Assembly: GCA_036502345.1 (NCBI GenBank)
Contig: DASXYT010000086.1
Span: 7,825 to 71,824, forward strand
Direction of reading: 5' to 3'
Length of the DNA: 64,000 nt
Source: DATEPR01 sp036502345
GTDB taxonomy: Bacteria > Actinomycetota > Actinomycetes > Mycobacteriales > Pseudonocardiaceae
Under the pieces are notes generated by a model that searched no databases, was not told the origin of the DNA, and saw only the letters and a list, made by a program, of their open reading frames with translations. This document shows, piece after piece, positions 42,909-51,008 of this stretch. The stretch's first letter is position 1. The number at the start of each line of letters is the position of its first letter. The translations under genes and the position numbers were made by a program.

Positions 42909-44104
42909 GATACGACGACCCCGAGGTCGCCGTGCTGCTGGAGGACAGCGCCGAGGATCTCTACGAGAACGCCCCGTGCGGCTATCTGTCCACATTGCTC
43001 GACGGCCGGATAGTGAAGATCAACACGACACTGCTGACCTGGCTGGGCTACACCCGTGAGCACCTGGTCGGCAAGAGTCGGTTCACCGATCTGCTCACCA
43101 TCGGCGGCCGGATCTACCACGAGACGCATCTCGCGCCGCTACTGCGGATGCAGGGCGAGGTGGGCGGCGTGGCCCTGGAGATGCTGGCCTCGGACGGCGC
43201 CCGGCACCCGGTGCTGATCACCACCACGGTGAAGACCGGGCCGGACGGGCAGCCGCTGCTGATCCGCACCACCGTGTTCGACGCGCACGATCGCAGGGCG
43301 TACGAGCGTGAACTGCTGCGGGCCAGGCAGGACGCCGACCGCGAGCGGGACCGCATCCAGCACCTCGCCACGACGCTGCAGCGCACCCTGCTACCACCGA
43401 TCCTGCCCGAAGTGCCCGGAATGGAGGTCGCTGCCTACTATCACGCGGCCTCCCGGGACGACATGAGCGGCGATTTCTACGACCTGTTCCCGCTGGCCGA
43501 CGGGCAGTGGGGCTTCTTTCTCGGTGACGTGTGCGGCAAGGGCGTCGCGGCCGCGGTGGTGACGTCGCTGATCAGGTACACGCTGCGCGCGGCTGCGGTC
43601 TACGACGCGGACCCGATGGCAGTGCTCCGCAATCTCAACACAGTGCTGAACCAGCACCACCAGGGCGACGACCCCCGGTTCTGCACCGTCATCTTCGGTC
43701 GGCTCACCCGCGCCGAGGACGGCTGTGCCATCACGTTGGCCAGCGGTGGCCACCCACCCGCGTTGTTGCTGCGTGCCGACGGTACGACCGACTACCGGCC
43801 GACGCCGGGCGGCCAACTGGTCGGACCACTGCCCGACGCCACCTTCGCCGCCACGACACTGCACCTCGGCCCAGGCGACACCTTGTTGCTCTACACCGAC
43901 GGGCTCACCGAGGCCCGTACGGACAGCACCCGCACCCGGCACAGCGAGCAGGCACTACTGGAGTTCGCGACCACCGTGGCCCCGACCACGGCCCGGTCGG
44001 CGGTGGCCGAGGTGGCCACGCTGCTGGCCGGGTTCGGCGACGGACTCGACGACGACGCGGCGGTGCTGGCACTGAGCGTTCCACCGCTCACTCTGCGTGC
44101 CTGA
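42905..44104 (+). CDS. rsbP: RsbP-like PAS/PP2C phosphatase
   Basis: A 399-residue regulator: PAS domain (residues about 12-130, LYENAPCGYLSTLLDGRIVKINTTLLTWLGY and the QPLLIRTTVFDAHDR end), a linker coiled coil (YERELLRARQDADRERDRIQHL), and a PP2C/SpoIIE phosphatase domain (LLPPILPEVPGMEVAAYYHAA, GDFYDLF, GDVCGKG, SGGHPP, LLLYTDGLTEAR, DDDAAVL) with all metal-binding Asp positions. It should dephosphorylate an RsbV-type anti-anti-sigma factor on energy stress, with RsbQ as activator. Those partners and the sigma factor are not in this window. Confidence 0.92.
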   Translation: MRYDDPEVAVLLEDSAEDLYENAPCGYLSTLLDGRIVKINTTLLTWLGYTREHLVGKSRFTDLLTIGGRIYHETHLAPLLRMQGEVGGVALEMLASDGARHPVLITTTVKTGPDGQPLLIRTTVFDAHDRRAYERELLRARQDADRERDRIQHLATTLQRTLLPPILPEVPGMEVAAYYHAASRDDMSGDFYDLFPLADGQWGFFLGDVCGKGVAAAVVTSLIRYTLRAAAVYDADPMAVLRNLNTVLNQHHQGDDPRFCTVIFGRLTRAEDGCAITLASGGHPPALLLRADGTTDYRPTPGGQLVGPLPDATFAATTLHLGPGDTLLLYTDGLTEARTDSTRTRHSEQALLEFATTVAPTTARSAVAEVATLLAGFGDGLDDDAAVLALSVPPLTLRA

Positions 44105-44239
44105 TTGGCGAAGTTCCGGCCATTGCTCCAAATGGACGCGTTTCGAGTCGGCGTCTATCGGTCAACCTCTTGTTGGAACGGATGACCGCCGGTCTCCCTC
44201 AAGTCGTTAGGTTTTGCCAGCAAAGGAGTGTTGGATCAA

Positions 44240-44395
44240 ATGATCGCTCTCGGAGTCATCCTGCTGATCATCGGTTTCATCGTGGGAATCCCTGTCCTGT
44301 GGACGATCGGCATCGTCCTCCTGATAGCCGGGGCCGTCCTGGCCATCGCAGGTGGCACCGGTCGCAGGATCGGTGGCCGCGCCCACTGGTACTAA
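44240..44395 (+). CDS. DUF6131 family membrane miniprotein
   Basis: A 51-residue protein beginning MIALGVILLIIGFIVGIPVLW and ending GGTGRRIGGRAHWY; almost the whole chain forms two hydrophobic helices with a short basic Gly/Arg tail ending in Tyr. This pattern is that of the DUF6131 miniproteins of actinobacteria. ATG 44240 has AAGGAG 12 bases upstream, and a strong hairpin terminator follows the stop. Function unknown; the neighbouring RsbQ/RsbP genes make stress control a possibility. Easily missed because of its length. Confidence 0.75.
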   Translation: MIALGVILLIIGFIVGIPVLWTIGIVLLIAGAVLAIAGGTGRRIGGRAHWY

Positions 44396-44429
44396 ACACG
44401 CGCCTGGATACTGAACAAGTGTCGGCGTA

Positions 44430-44468
44430 GGCCGCCGGGGACACCCGATTCGGGTGTCCCCGGCGGCC
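44430..44468 (+). terminator. Perfect 18-bp hairpin terminator
   Basis: Arms 44430-44447 (GGCCGCCGGGGACACCCG) and 44451-44468 are exact complements with an ATT loop, 35 bases after the DUF6131 stop. It should end the rsbQ-rsbP-miniprotein transcript or that of the miniprotein alone. Confidence 0.82.
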
Positions 44469-44739
44469 CTTGTCGTCGCTGGTGGGATACGGGATGAGGC
44501 CGAACGGTTCCCCGATTGGCGCTGACGAGTGAATTCGCCATTGGTACCTCCCGGAACCCAGTAGGCGGGTGTGGATCCTGGGTGGGCGGACGCCGTCGCT
44601 CCTGGGACGTGCCTGGGTGGAGCCCACACCCGTTGGCTGCGAAGGATCGTCCGTCCACAACGAGGTTTCCGCACCAGTGGGTGTAGTCGTGCAGGCCGGC
44701 GTGCTGAGCGGTGGGTTGCACGTGCATCCCGCTCGCGCC

Positions 44740-45431
44740 ATGGTGGTGCCCAGACAACTTCCGTTGGCGCCCGGCCTGTTCGCCGGGCGGGAGTCCGATC
44801 TGGTGGCGCGTCCAGTAACCCTCACCGGGTAATTCCTGCCCCAGGCAGGCACCTCGCGGCGTTGTCGTCGGCCCAGGTCCAACAGAGGGACCCGGACCTC
44901 CTCCGCCAGGCGATGCACCCACCTGGAACGGAAATTCCACCGCCATGGTTACTGGACACACCCGGCGGGACCAGTTGCACGGTGGTGATCACCAGTCGCA
45001 GGACGCTGACCGGCCTGATCACCAGACACGGTGCCCACCACCTGCCGCTGGACACGCTGAGCGCCACGGAGGCCAATGCCCTGTTGGCGCTGCGGCTGGG
45101 CACCGGCCGGGTGGCGAACGAACGGGCCGCCGTCGCGGAGTTGGTCGCGGTGTGCGGCGGACTGCCGTTGGCCCTCGGCATCGTCGCGGGCCGCGCCCAG
45201 GCCCGGCCCCGGGTGCCGCTGGCCGAGTTCGGCGAGATGTTGCGTGGTCTCGGCCACACCTACGAGTTGGCCAGGGCCGTCGACGATCTCGGCCATCCCT
45301 ACGCCGCGCTCGGCCGGGACGACAGAGCAAGGGCCGCATGGCAGGAAGCACTGGAGATGTATCGGGCGCAGCAGCGGGAGGCCGACACCGACCGGGTCCA
45401 GCGACAGTTGGCGACGCTGGCCCGGACGTAA
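44740..45431 (+). pseudogene. NB-ARC/AfsR-type regulator remnant
   Basis: Bases 44740-44832 encode VVPRQLPLAPGLFAGRESDLVA, the linker that precedes the NB-ARC domain in AfsR/SARP-like regulators, then stop. In another frame, bases from about 44985 to 45431 encode VVITSRRTLTGLITRHGAHHLPLDTLSATEANALLALRLG and AVCGGLPLALGIVAGRAQARPRVPLAEF, the C-terminal NB-ARC part, followed by a single TPR-like repeat (LGHPYAALGRDDRARAAWQEALEMYRAQ). The P-loop and Walker B parts, DNA-binding domain and most TPRs are missing. Intact relatives are 900-1000 residues, so this is a strongly deleted and frameshifted gene. Confidence 0.75.
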
Positions 45432-45440
45432 GGTCGGGGT

Positions 45441-46214
45441 ATGGGCGACTACGAACACATCCTGCTCAAGCAGGACGGCGACACGGTCACGATCACCATG
45501 AACAGGGCCGCACGCCGCAACTCGCTGTCCGCTGCCCACCTCGGCGAACTGCTCGATGCCTTCACCGCGACGGCGGGCACGGACGCGCGAGGTGTGGTGC
45601 TGGCCGGTGCCGGACCGGTGTTCTGCTCAGGACACGACTTCGCCGACGTGGCCGCCCGTGATCTGGCCGGCACCCGTGATCTGCTGCGGCTGTGCACCGA
45701 ACTGATGCACGCCATCGAGTCGGCGCCGCAGGTCGTGATCGCCAGGGTGCACGGGCTGGCCACGGCCGCAGGCTGCCAGTTGGTCGCGTCGTGCGATCTC
45801 GCGGTGGCCGCCGAGTCGGCAGGCTTCGCGCTGCCCGGTGGCAACGGCGGTTGGTTCTGTCACACGCCCGCCGTGCCGGTGGCCAGGGCCATCGGGCGGA
45901 AGCGGCTGATGGAACTCGCGCTGACCGGTGACGTGATCGACGCGGCGACGGCACTGGACTGGGGTCTGGTCAACCGGGTGGTACCGGACGATGATCTGGA
46001 CACTGCGGTGACGAAGCTGCTGGCCAGGGCCACCCGAGGCAGCCGAGCGAGCAAAGCGCTTGGCAAGCAGACGCTCTACGCCCAGCTCGACCGCCCCGAG
46101 GCGGACGCATACGCGATCGCCGTCGAGGTCATGGCAGCAGCTTCCCAGACACCGGCCGCCCGGGAGGGGATGGCGGCGTTCCTGGCCAAGCGCAAGCCGG
46201 CGTTCCCGGAGTGA
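45441..46214 (+). CDS. Enoyl-CoA hydratase/isomerase family protein
   Basis: A 257-residue crotonase: MNRAARRNSLSAAHLGEL, GAGPVFCSGHDFADV (oxyanion-hole segment), HGLATAAGCQLVASCDLAVAAESAGFALPGGNGGWFC, and GRKRLMELALTGDVIDAATALDWGLVNRVV. The first catalytic Glu of classic hydratases is not at the usual place in the AAGCQLV segment, which fits the ECHDC3-like branch rather than a typical beta-oxidation hydratase. It starts ten bases after the decayed NB-ARC gene. The acyl-CoA substrate is unknown. Confidence 0.87.
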   Translation: MGDYEHILLKQDGDTVTITMNRAARRNSLSAAHLGELLDAFTATAGTDARGVVLAGAGPVFCSGHDFADVAARDLAGTRDLLRLCTELMHAIESAPQVVIARVHGLATAAGCQLVASCDLAVAAESAGFALPGGNGGWFCHTPAVPVARAIGRKRLMELALTGDVIDAATALDWGLVNRVVPDDDLDTAVTKLLARATRGSRASKALGKQTLYAQLDRPEADAYAIAVEVMAAASQTPAAREGMAAFLAKRKPAFPE

Positions 46215-46238
46215 GAACCCCGGCTCGGCGCGTAGCGT

Positions 46239-46685
46239 TCAGCGGCCGGGCAGCCACCTCCACAGGCCGTGGCGGCGGATCACCATGACGGCCAGCACTG
46301 CCAGCACGATCGCGCCCGCGATCTCCACGATGTACGTCGTCTTCAGCAGCGGGGCGCTGGTCGACTCCTTGTAGCCGAACAGGCTGCCGTAGATGCTGAT
46401 CAGCAGGGCGAGGAACGTGCCGAGCTCCAGCAGGGCCGACGCCGCCGCTGTGATGCCGAGCATCTTGTAGGGCATCGCCAGCACCGCGATCGCCGCGATG
46501 ATGCCGAGTACCGCGTTCACGATGAAGGCCGGCCCGACCGCGGTGAGGTGGTAGCCGGTGACGTACAGGTGATAGTGGATATAGGCCATGCCCACGAGGA
46601 GCGCCGCGCCCGCGATCCGCAGGATCCACGTCACCACGATGTTCGCGCGATCGGTGGACGTCCCCACTGTGTTGCTCGTAGCCAT
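46239..46685 (-). CDS. Four-helix membrane protein
   Basis: A 148-residue protein with four helices: ILRIAGAALLVGMAYIHYHLYVTGY, IVNAVLGIIAAIAVLAM, ITAAASALLELGTFLALLIS and IVEIAGAIVLAVLAVMVI. The motif AYIHYHLYVTGYHLTAVGPAFIVN is typical of a small actinobacterial membrane family of unknown function, often near stress genes. ATG at 46685 follows GGAGGAG. It converges with the enoyl-CoA hydratase gene. Confidence 0.72.
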   Translation of the reverse strand: MATSNTVGTSTDRANIVVTWILRIAGAALLVGMAYIHYHLYVTGYHLTAVGPAFIVNAVLGIIAAIAVLAMPYKMLGITAAASALLELGTFLALLISIYGSLFGYKESTSAPLLKTTYIVEIAGAIVLAVLAVMVIRRHGLWRWLPGR

Positions 46686-47068
46686 TTCGTCTCCTCCGAC
46701 GCCGCTTTCATTCAGTTTGTCCGTATCTGGTCGCTGCACAACCGGAAGGCGCCTCCGGATGTGTCAGGACTCTGTCCAGGGATACGGATCAAGTCGGCCG
46801 ATGGATCGGATGGCATCGGCCGAGCGGTCGATACGTCCACCAGACGGTCAGCGGAGCCCTATACGTCCTGGTGCGAAACGTGGACGTCACGTGTGGTGCG
46901 CCGTAGCGCGAACGTTTCGGCGTGGGCGACGGCGGCGTGGATCGCATCCCGAAGCGGGGTGACGTCGGCCTCGGCGACCTTGCGGACCGGCTCGCTGTTC
47001 GTACCGTGTACGCCGTATGTGTAGATTAGGCCCCGCCGCCGCTTCGACAGCCCGCTGCTGGAGGAACC
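46686..47068. other. Gene-free interval
   Basis: About 380 bases without a recognisable gene. The first part should carry the promoter of the minus-strand four-helix protein and the last 40 bases (CGTGTGTAGATTAGG, then GGAGGAACC) the promoter and ribosome site of the plus-strand monooxygenase. An open frame on the minus strand (about 46859-47016) has no family resemblance. Confidence 0.5.
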
Positions 47069-47362
47069 ATGTCCGAGCTTCAGGTCATCGCCACCCACAC
47101 CATGGCCGCCGGGCAGGAGGACGAAGTACTCGCCCTGCTGCCCCAGCTCATCGCCGCCGTCCGCACGGAGCCGGGCAACATCTCGTTCGTCGCCTACCGA
47201 CAGTTGGACGACCCGAGGACCTATGTCCTGCTGGAGCGCTACGCATCTCGTGAGGCGTTCGCGGCGCATCGCGAGACGGCCCACTTCAAGGACCTGGTCC
47301 TGGGCCAGATCGTGCCGCGCCTGGCCAACCGGGTGATCCAGCAGTTCGACGTCGTCGAGTAG
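47069..47362 (+). CDS. Antibiotic biosynthesis monooxygenase (ABM)/quinol monooxygenase-like protein
   Basis: A 97-residue dimeric ferredoxin-like ABM domain: ELQVIATHTMAAGQEDEVLALLPQLIAAVRTEPGNISFVAYRQLDDPRTYVLLERYASREAFAAHRETAHFKDLV is the standard order of YgiN/ActVA-Orf6-type cofactor-free monooxygenases, with conserved EPG, E/RY and HxxxxHF. It may oxidise a quinol or aromatic compound. ATG at 47069 follows GGAGGAACC. It converges with the sugar ABC transporter operon, separated by one base. Confidence 0.85.
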   Translation: MSELQVIATHTMAAGQEDEVLALLPQLIAAVRTEPGNISFVAYRQLDDPRTYVLLERYASREAFAAHRETAHFKDLVLGQIVPRLANRVIQQFDVVE

Positions 47363-47363
47363 C

Positions 47364-49850
47364 TCAGGCCAGCGCTCTGGAGCGCCTGCGGGCCTGGGTG
47401 TAGATGGACGCCGCCGCCAGGATCAGCAGGCCCTGGAAGAGGTACTGCCACGTCTGGCCCAGATTCAGGAAAGTCGTGGCGTTGAGCACCTGCTGGATCA
47501 GCGCCGCACCCAGAAACGTGCCGATGAACGAGCCCCGGCCGCCCAGCAGGCTCGCCCCGCCCAACACCACGGCGGTGATGCTGGACAACGTGTAGCTCAC
47601 CCCCTGCGTCGGATCGCCGACCCCGATCTGCGCCATCAGCAGCAGCGAGCCAAGGAACGTCAACAGCCCACACGAGACATAAGCCAGCACGTGTGTCCGG
47701 TTGACCTTCACGCCCAACCGGTAGGCCGACTCCTCGTTCGAGCCGACCGCCCTCAACCCACGGCCCCACGCCGTGAACCGGAGCGCCAGTTCCAACCCGA
47801 CGGCGATGATCACCGCCAGAACGAACGCGAGCGGCACATGGCCCATCGTGGCCGTGATCAGCCCGGTGATCTTGGTGCTGATGAACCCACCCTGGAACGG
47901 CCGGAGCAGCAGCGACACACCTTGTAGTCCGATATAGAGAGTCAAGGTCGCCGCCACAGCGGTGAACCCGCCGTACCTGATCAACAACCCGTTGATCAGG
48001 CCGGACGCCGCGGCCACCACGATCATGATCACGAACGCCAGTGCCATCAGCAACGGCGACTTGCCTTGGGTGATGAAGAACGACGCGATCACCACCAGCA
48101 ACCCGGCGAGTGGCCCGACCGACAGATCGATCCCGCCGGTCATGATGACGATCGTCTGCCCCATGCTGATGAACGCCAGCGCGGTGAGCAGCGTCAGCAC
48201 GGACGTCACGTTGAACGGCGCCAGATACCGAGCGTTGTGCGCGAACGTGTACGCACCGAGAGCCACGATGACCAGCGCCAGGATCACGCTCGGCGCATAA
48301 TCACCCTTCGCCAGGTCACGCAGCCGGGAAGTCCGCGCACCGGACCGCTGCTGCTCGTCCTTGCGTACCGTGGTCGCGTTGACCACGGTGCCGGTGATCT
48401 TCTCCTCCGTCACGTCGGCACCGGACAGTTCGGCAACCACGTGGCCACGGGAGAAGACCACCACCCGGTCGCAGATGCCTTCCAGTTCCTTCGCGTCCGA
48501 CGACACCATCACCACCGGCACGCCGGTCGACGCGACATCCCGCATGATGCCGTAGATCTCCGACCGGGCGCCGACGTCGACGCCCTGCGTCGGCTCGTCG
48601 GCGAGCAGCATCTTCGGCGCCGCCAGCAGCGCCCTGGCTAGCACCACCTTCTGCTGGTTGCCGCCGGACAGCGACATCACGCCGGACTCGATCGACGCCG
48701 TCTTCACCGACAGCTTGGCCACCTCGCCGCGTACCGCTGTCCGCTCCCTGTCCCGGCCGACCACACCACCGGTGGCCAGCGCCGGCAGTGCGCCGACCGC
48801 CGCGTTCTCGCGCACCGACATCGTGGTCATCAGGCCTTCACGGTGCCGGTCGGCCGGCATGTACGCGGTCGACCGGACCAACTCCCTGCCGTGCAGTCGC
48901 GTGCCGTCCAGCGTGACGGCACCGGAGGACCGCCGCAGGCCGGCCAGCGCACGCAGGAACTCGCTCTGGCCGTTGCCCACGATCCCGGCCAGCCCGACGA
49001 TCTCGCCCCGTCGGGCTTCCAGACGCGCGTCGTGGAAACCCTGGCCGGACAGGCCTGCCACGCTCAGCACCACGGGCGCGTCGGCGGAATCCGCGCACTT
49101 GTCGGGGAACGTCGACGCCAGCTCGCGCCCGACGATCATCCTGAGCATCTGCTCGTCACTGATGTCGCCGACCGCCGCGCTGCCCCGGATCCGGCCGTCC
49201 CGCAGCACCGTGACGTCGTCCGCGATCTCGCGCACCTCGGCCAGCCGGTGGGTGATGTAGACGACGGCGGTGCCGCCGGCCGCCGCCTGCCGGACCTGGT
49301 CGAACAGGATGTCCGTCTGGTCGGCGCCCAGCGGCGCGGTCGGCTCGTCGAGGATGAGCACCTTCGGTCGCAGCGCGATCGCCTTCGCGACCTCCAGCAA
49401 CTGCTTCTGCGCGACGCTGAGCTGATCCACCCTGTCCTGCAGGCGTACGTCGGAACCGACCTGCCGCAACAGGTCCACCATCCAACCGCGCCGGCCGTCG
49501 CCGGTACGGATGCGATCGGCCGGTACGGCCACCCTGATGTTCTCCGCGACCGTCATGTCCGGCAGCACGGCAGGGTGCTGGTGCACGATGGCGATGCCAA
49601 GCCTGATCGCCAGGTCCGTGGTCAGGGTCGGCACGTGCTCCCCCGCCACCGTGATCCGACCGTGGTCGGGTTGGGTGGAGCCGGAAGCCACGCCCATCAG
49701 CGTGGACTTCCCGGCTCCGTTCTCACCGAGCAGCGCGTGCACCCGACCGGCGTGGACATCCAGGGTCACGTCGACGAGTGCACGCACCGCCGCGTAGCTC
49801 TTGGACACCTCGGCCAGGCCCAACACCGGTACCGCTGGGGTCGAGTCCAC
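47364..49850 (-). CDS. Sugar ABC transporter ATPase-permease fusion (RbsA-RbsC type)
   Basis: An 828-residue fusion. Residues about 1-500 are a double ATPase of RbsA/MglA type: GENGAGKST, LSVAQKQLLEVAKA, LILDEPTAPLG in the first copy; the second copy has the usual degenerate P-loop (GIVGNGQSE) with LSGGNQQKVVLARAL and LLADEPTQGVDVG. Residues about 520-828 are a ten-helix RbsC-type permease (ALAFISMGQTIVIMTGGIDLSVGP, TGINGLL-like region, VLGGASLLGGRGSFIGTFLGA). RbsA and RbsC are normally separate; fusion fixes stoichiometry. It is the last gene of the importer operon, with an additional permease upstream. Confidence 0.92.
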   Translation of the reverse strand: MDSTPAVPVLGLAEVSKSYAAVRALVDVTLDVHAGRVHALLGENGAGKSTLMGVASGSTQPDHGRITVAGEHVPTLTTDLAIRLGIAIVHQHPAVLPDMTVAENIRVAVPADRIRTGDGRRGWMVDLLRQVGSDVRLQDRVDQLSVAQKQLLEVAKAIALRPKVLILDEPTAPLGADQTDILFDQVRQAAAGGTAVVYITHRLAEVREIADDVTVLRDGRIRGSAAVGDISDEQMLRMIVGRELASTFPDKCADSADAPVVLSVAGLSGQGFHDARLEARRGEIVGLAGIVGNGQSEFLRALAGLRRSSGAVTLDGTRLHGRELVRSTAYMPADRHREGLMTTMSVRENAAVGALPALATGGVVGRDRERTAVRGEVAKLSVKTASIESGVMSLSGGNQQKVVLARALLAAPKMLLADEPTQGVDVGARSEIYGIMRDVASTGVPVVMVSSDAKELEGICDRVVVFSRGHVVAELSGADVTEEKITGTVVNATTVRKDEQQRSGARTSRLRDLAKGDYAPSVILALVIVALGAYTFAHNARYLAPFNVTSVLTLLTALAFISMGQTIVIMTGGIDLSVGPLAGLLVVIASFFITQGKSPLLMALAFVIMIVVAAASGLINGLLIRYGGFTAVAATLTLYIGLQGVSLLLRPFQGGFISTKITGLITATMGHVPLAFVLAVIIAVGLELALRFTAWGRGLRAVGSNEESAYRLGVKVNRTHVLAYVSCGLLTFLGSLLLMAQIGVGDPTQGVSYTLSSITAVVLGGASLLGGRGSFIGTFLGAALIQQVLNATTFLNLGQTWQYLFQGLLILAAASIYTQARRRSRALA

Positions 49851-49863
49851 TTGCTGCTCCTTA

Positions 49864-50985
49864 CTACTTCAGTGCCGCGATCTGCTGTGCCTGGCTGAGC
49901 GTGCTGGACACGAACGCGTCCGGCGGCAGCGACTTGTCGCAGGTGACCGGGTGCGGCTGGCCGCTGACCGAGTCCTCGAACGCCGACTGCGGGAACACGG
50001 TCGACTTCGGGATCACGCCACCGGACGCCTTCGCCACCGCGAAGTCGACGGCCAGCCGGGACATGGCGTTCTGCGACGACACGGTGAACAACTGGAAGCC
50101 CTTGCCCGCCGCCTTCTGCGTCTGCCAGTCGCACGCCAACTGGTTGGCGTCCTCGGTGGCGATCGCCGGGACCTGCCGACCCGCCTGGGCGAACGCGGGG
50201 AACGCACTGTCCAGTGCCGCACCGAAGTCGGTGGTGATGGCGTCGATCTTCGGGTACTTGGCCAGTGCCGCGGTGACCACCTGCTGGGTCGTCGCAGCGT
50301 CCCAGTTGGTGACCTCGTAGGGCGTGGTGCCGACGAACTTGATGTTCGGGTAGTTCTTCAGCACACTCTGCATGCCCTGGTACTCGGCCAGGCTCTGCGA
50401 GTTGGCGGGCGGGCCACCGAGGTTGAGCACGTTGCCCTTGCCGTTGAGGACCTTCACCAGCCAGTTGGCCCACAGCACGCCGGCCTGCTTGAAGTCGGTG
50501 CTGATGTAGTAGTCGTAGTCCTGGCCCGCCGTCCCACCGGGGCTGACCCGGTAGGGCACCGTGACAACGCCCGCCTTGAACGCACTGCGCAGCGCCGGTA
50601 GCACGGCCTGGCCCGCGTCGGGGAACACCACCATCGCGGTGGTGCCCTTGGCGACCAGGCCCTGGATGTCGGAGATCGCCTTCTGTGTGTTGCCCTGTCC
50701 GTCGGTGTAGGAGAACGAGGTCACGCTCGGGCACTTGGCGATCTCCGCCTTGGCCTCGCCGACGGTGACCTTGCGCCAGTTGTTGTCACCGAAGCCGTCG
50801 GCCAGGGCGAGCGAGATCTGTTTCGAGCCGCACCAGGACGGCACGTTGGCGTTGGCGGGCTTGCCGGCCGCCGCCTGTGTGTTGTTGTTGGCCGGACCGC
50901 CGGTGTTGATCGAACACGCGCTGATCGCCATGGTGAGCACGCCGAGCGAGGCGAACACCACCCGGCGCACGGTACGAGAAGACAT
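49864..50985 (-). CDS. Sugar ABC transporter substrate-binding lipoprotein
   Basis: A 373-residue periplasmic-binding-protein type I lipoprotein. The signal peptide ends in a lipobox (VLTMAISAC), so Cys24 should carry the lipid. The two-lobe fold is seen in ISLALADGFGDNNWRKVTVGEAKAEIAKC, AISDIQGLVAKGTTAMVVFPDAGQAV, DFKQAGVLWANWLVKVLNGKGNVLNLGG, and KIDAITTDFGAALDSAF. It delivers its ligand (sugar, polyol or autoinducer-like) to the two RbsC-type permeases. It lies 13 bases upstream of the ATPase-permease fusion and 23 bases downstream of the other permease gene. Confidence 0.9.
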   Translation of the reverse strand: MSSRTVRRVVFASLGVLTMAISACSINTGGPANNNTQAAAGKPANANVPSWCGSKQISLALADGFGDNNWRKVTVGEAKAEIAKCPSVTSFSYTDGQGNTQKAISDIQGLVAKGTTAMVVFPDAGQAVLPALRSAFKAGVVTVPYRVSPGGTAGQDYDYYISTDFKQAGVLWANWLVKVLNGKGNVLNLGGPPANSQSLAEYQGMQSVLKNYPNIKFVGTTPYEVTNWDAATTQQVVTAALAKYPKIDAITTDFGAALDSAFPAFAQAGRQVPAIATEDANQLACDWQTQKAAGKGFQLFTVSSQNAMSRLAVDFAVAKASGGVIPKSTVFPQSAFEDSVSGQPHPVTCDKSLPPDAFVSSTLSQAQQIAALK

Positions 50986-51008
50986 GGAAACCCTTTCTGT
51001 ACGGACGA

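Noticed and set aside
46859..47284. Minus-strand open frame overlapping the ABM monooxygenase
   Set aside because: The plus-strand ABM gene has a clear ribosome site and family motifs; the antisense frame has none.
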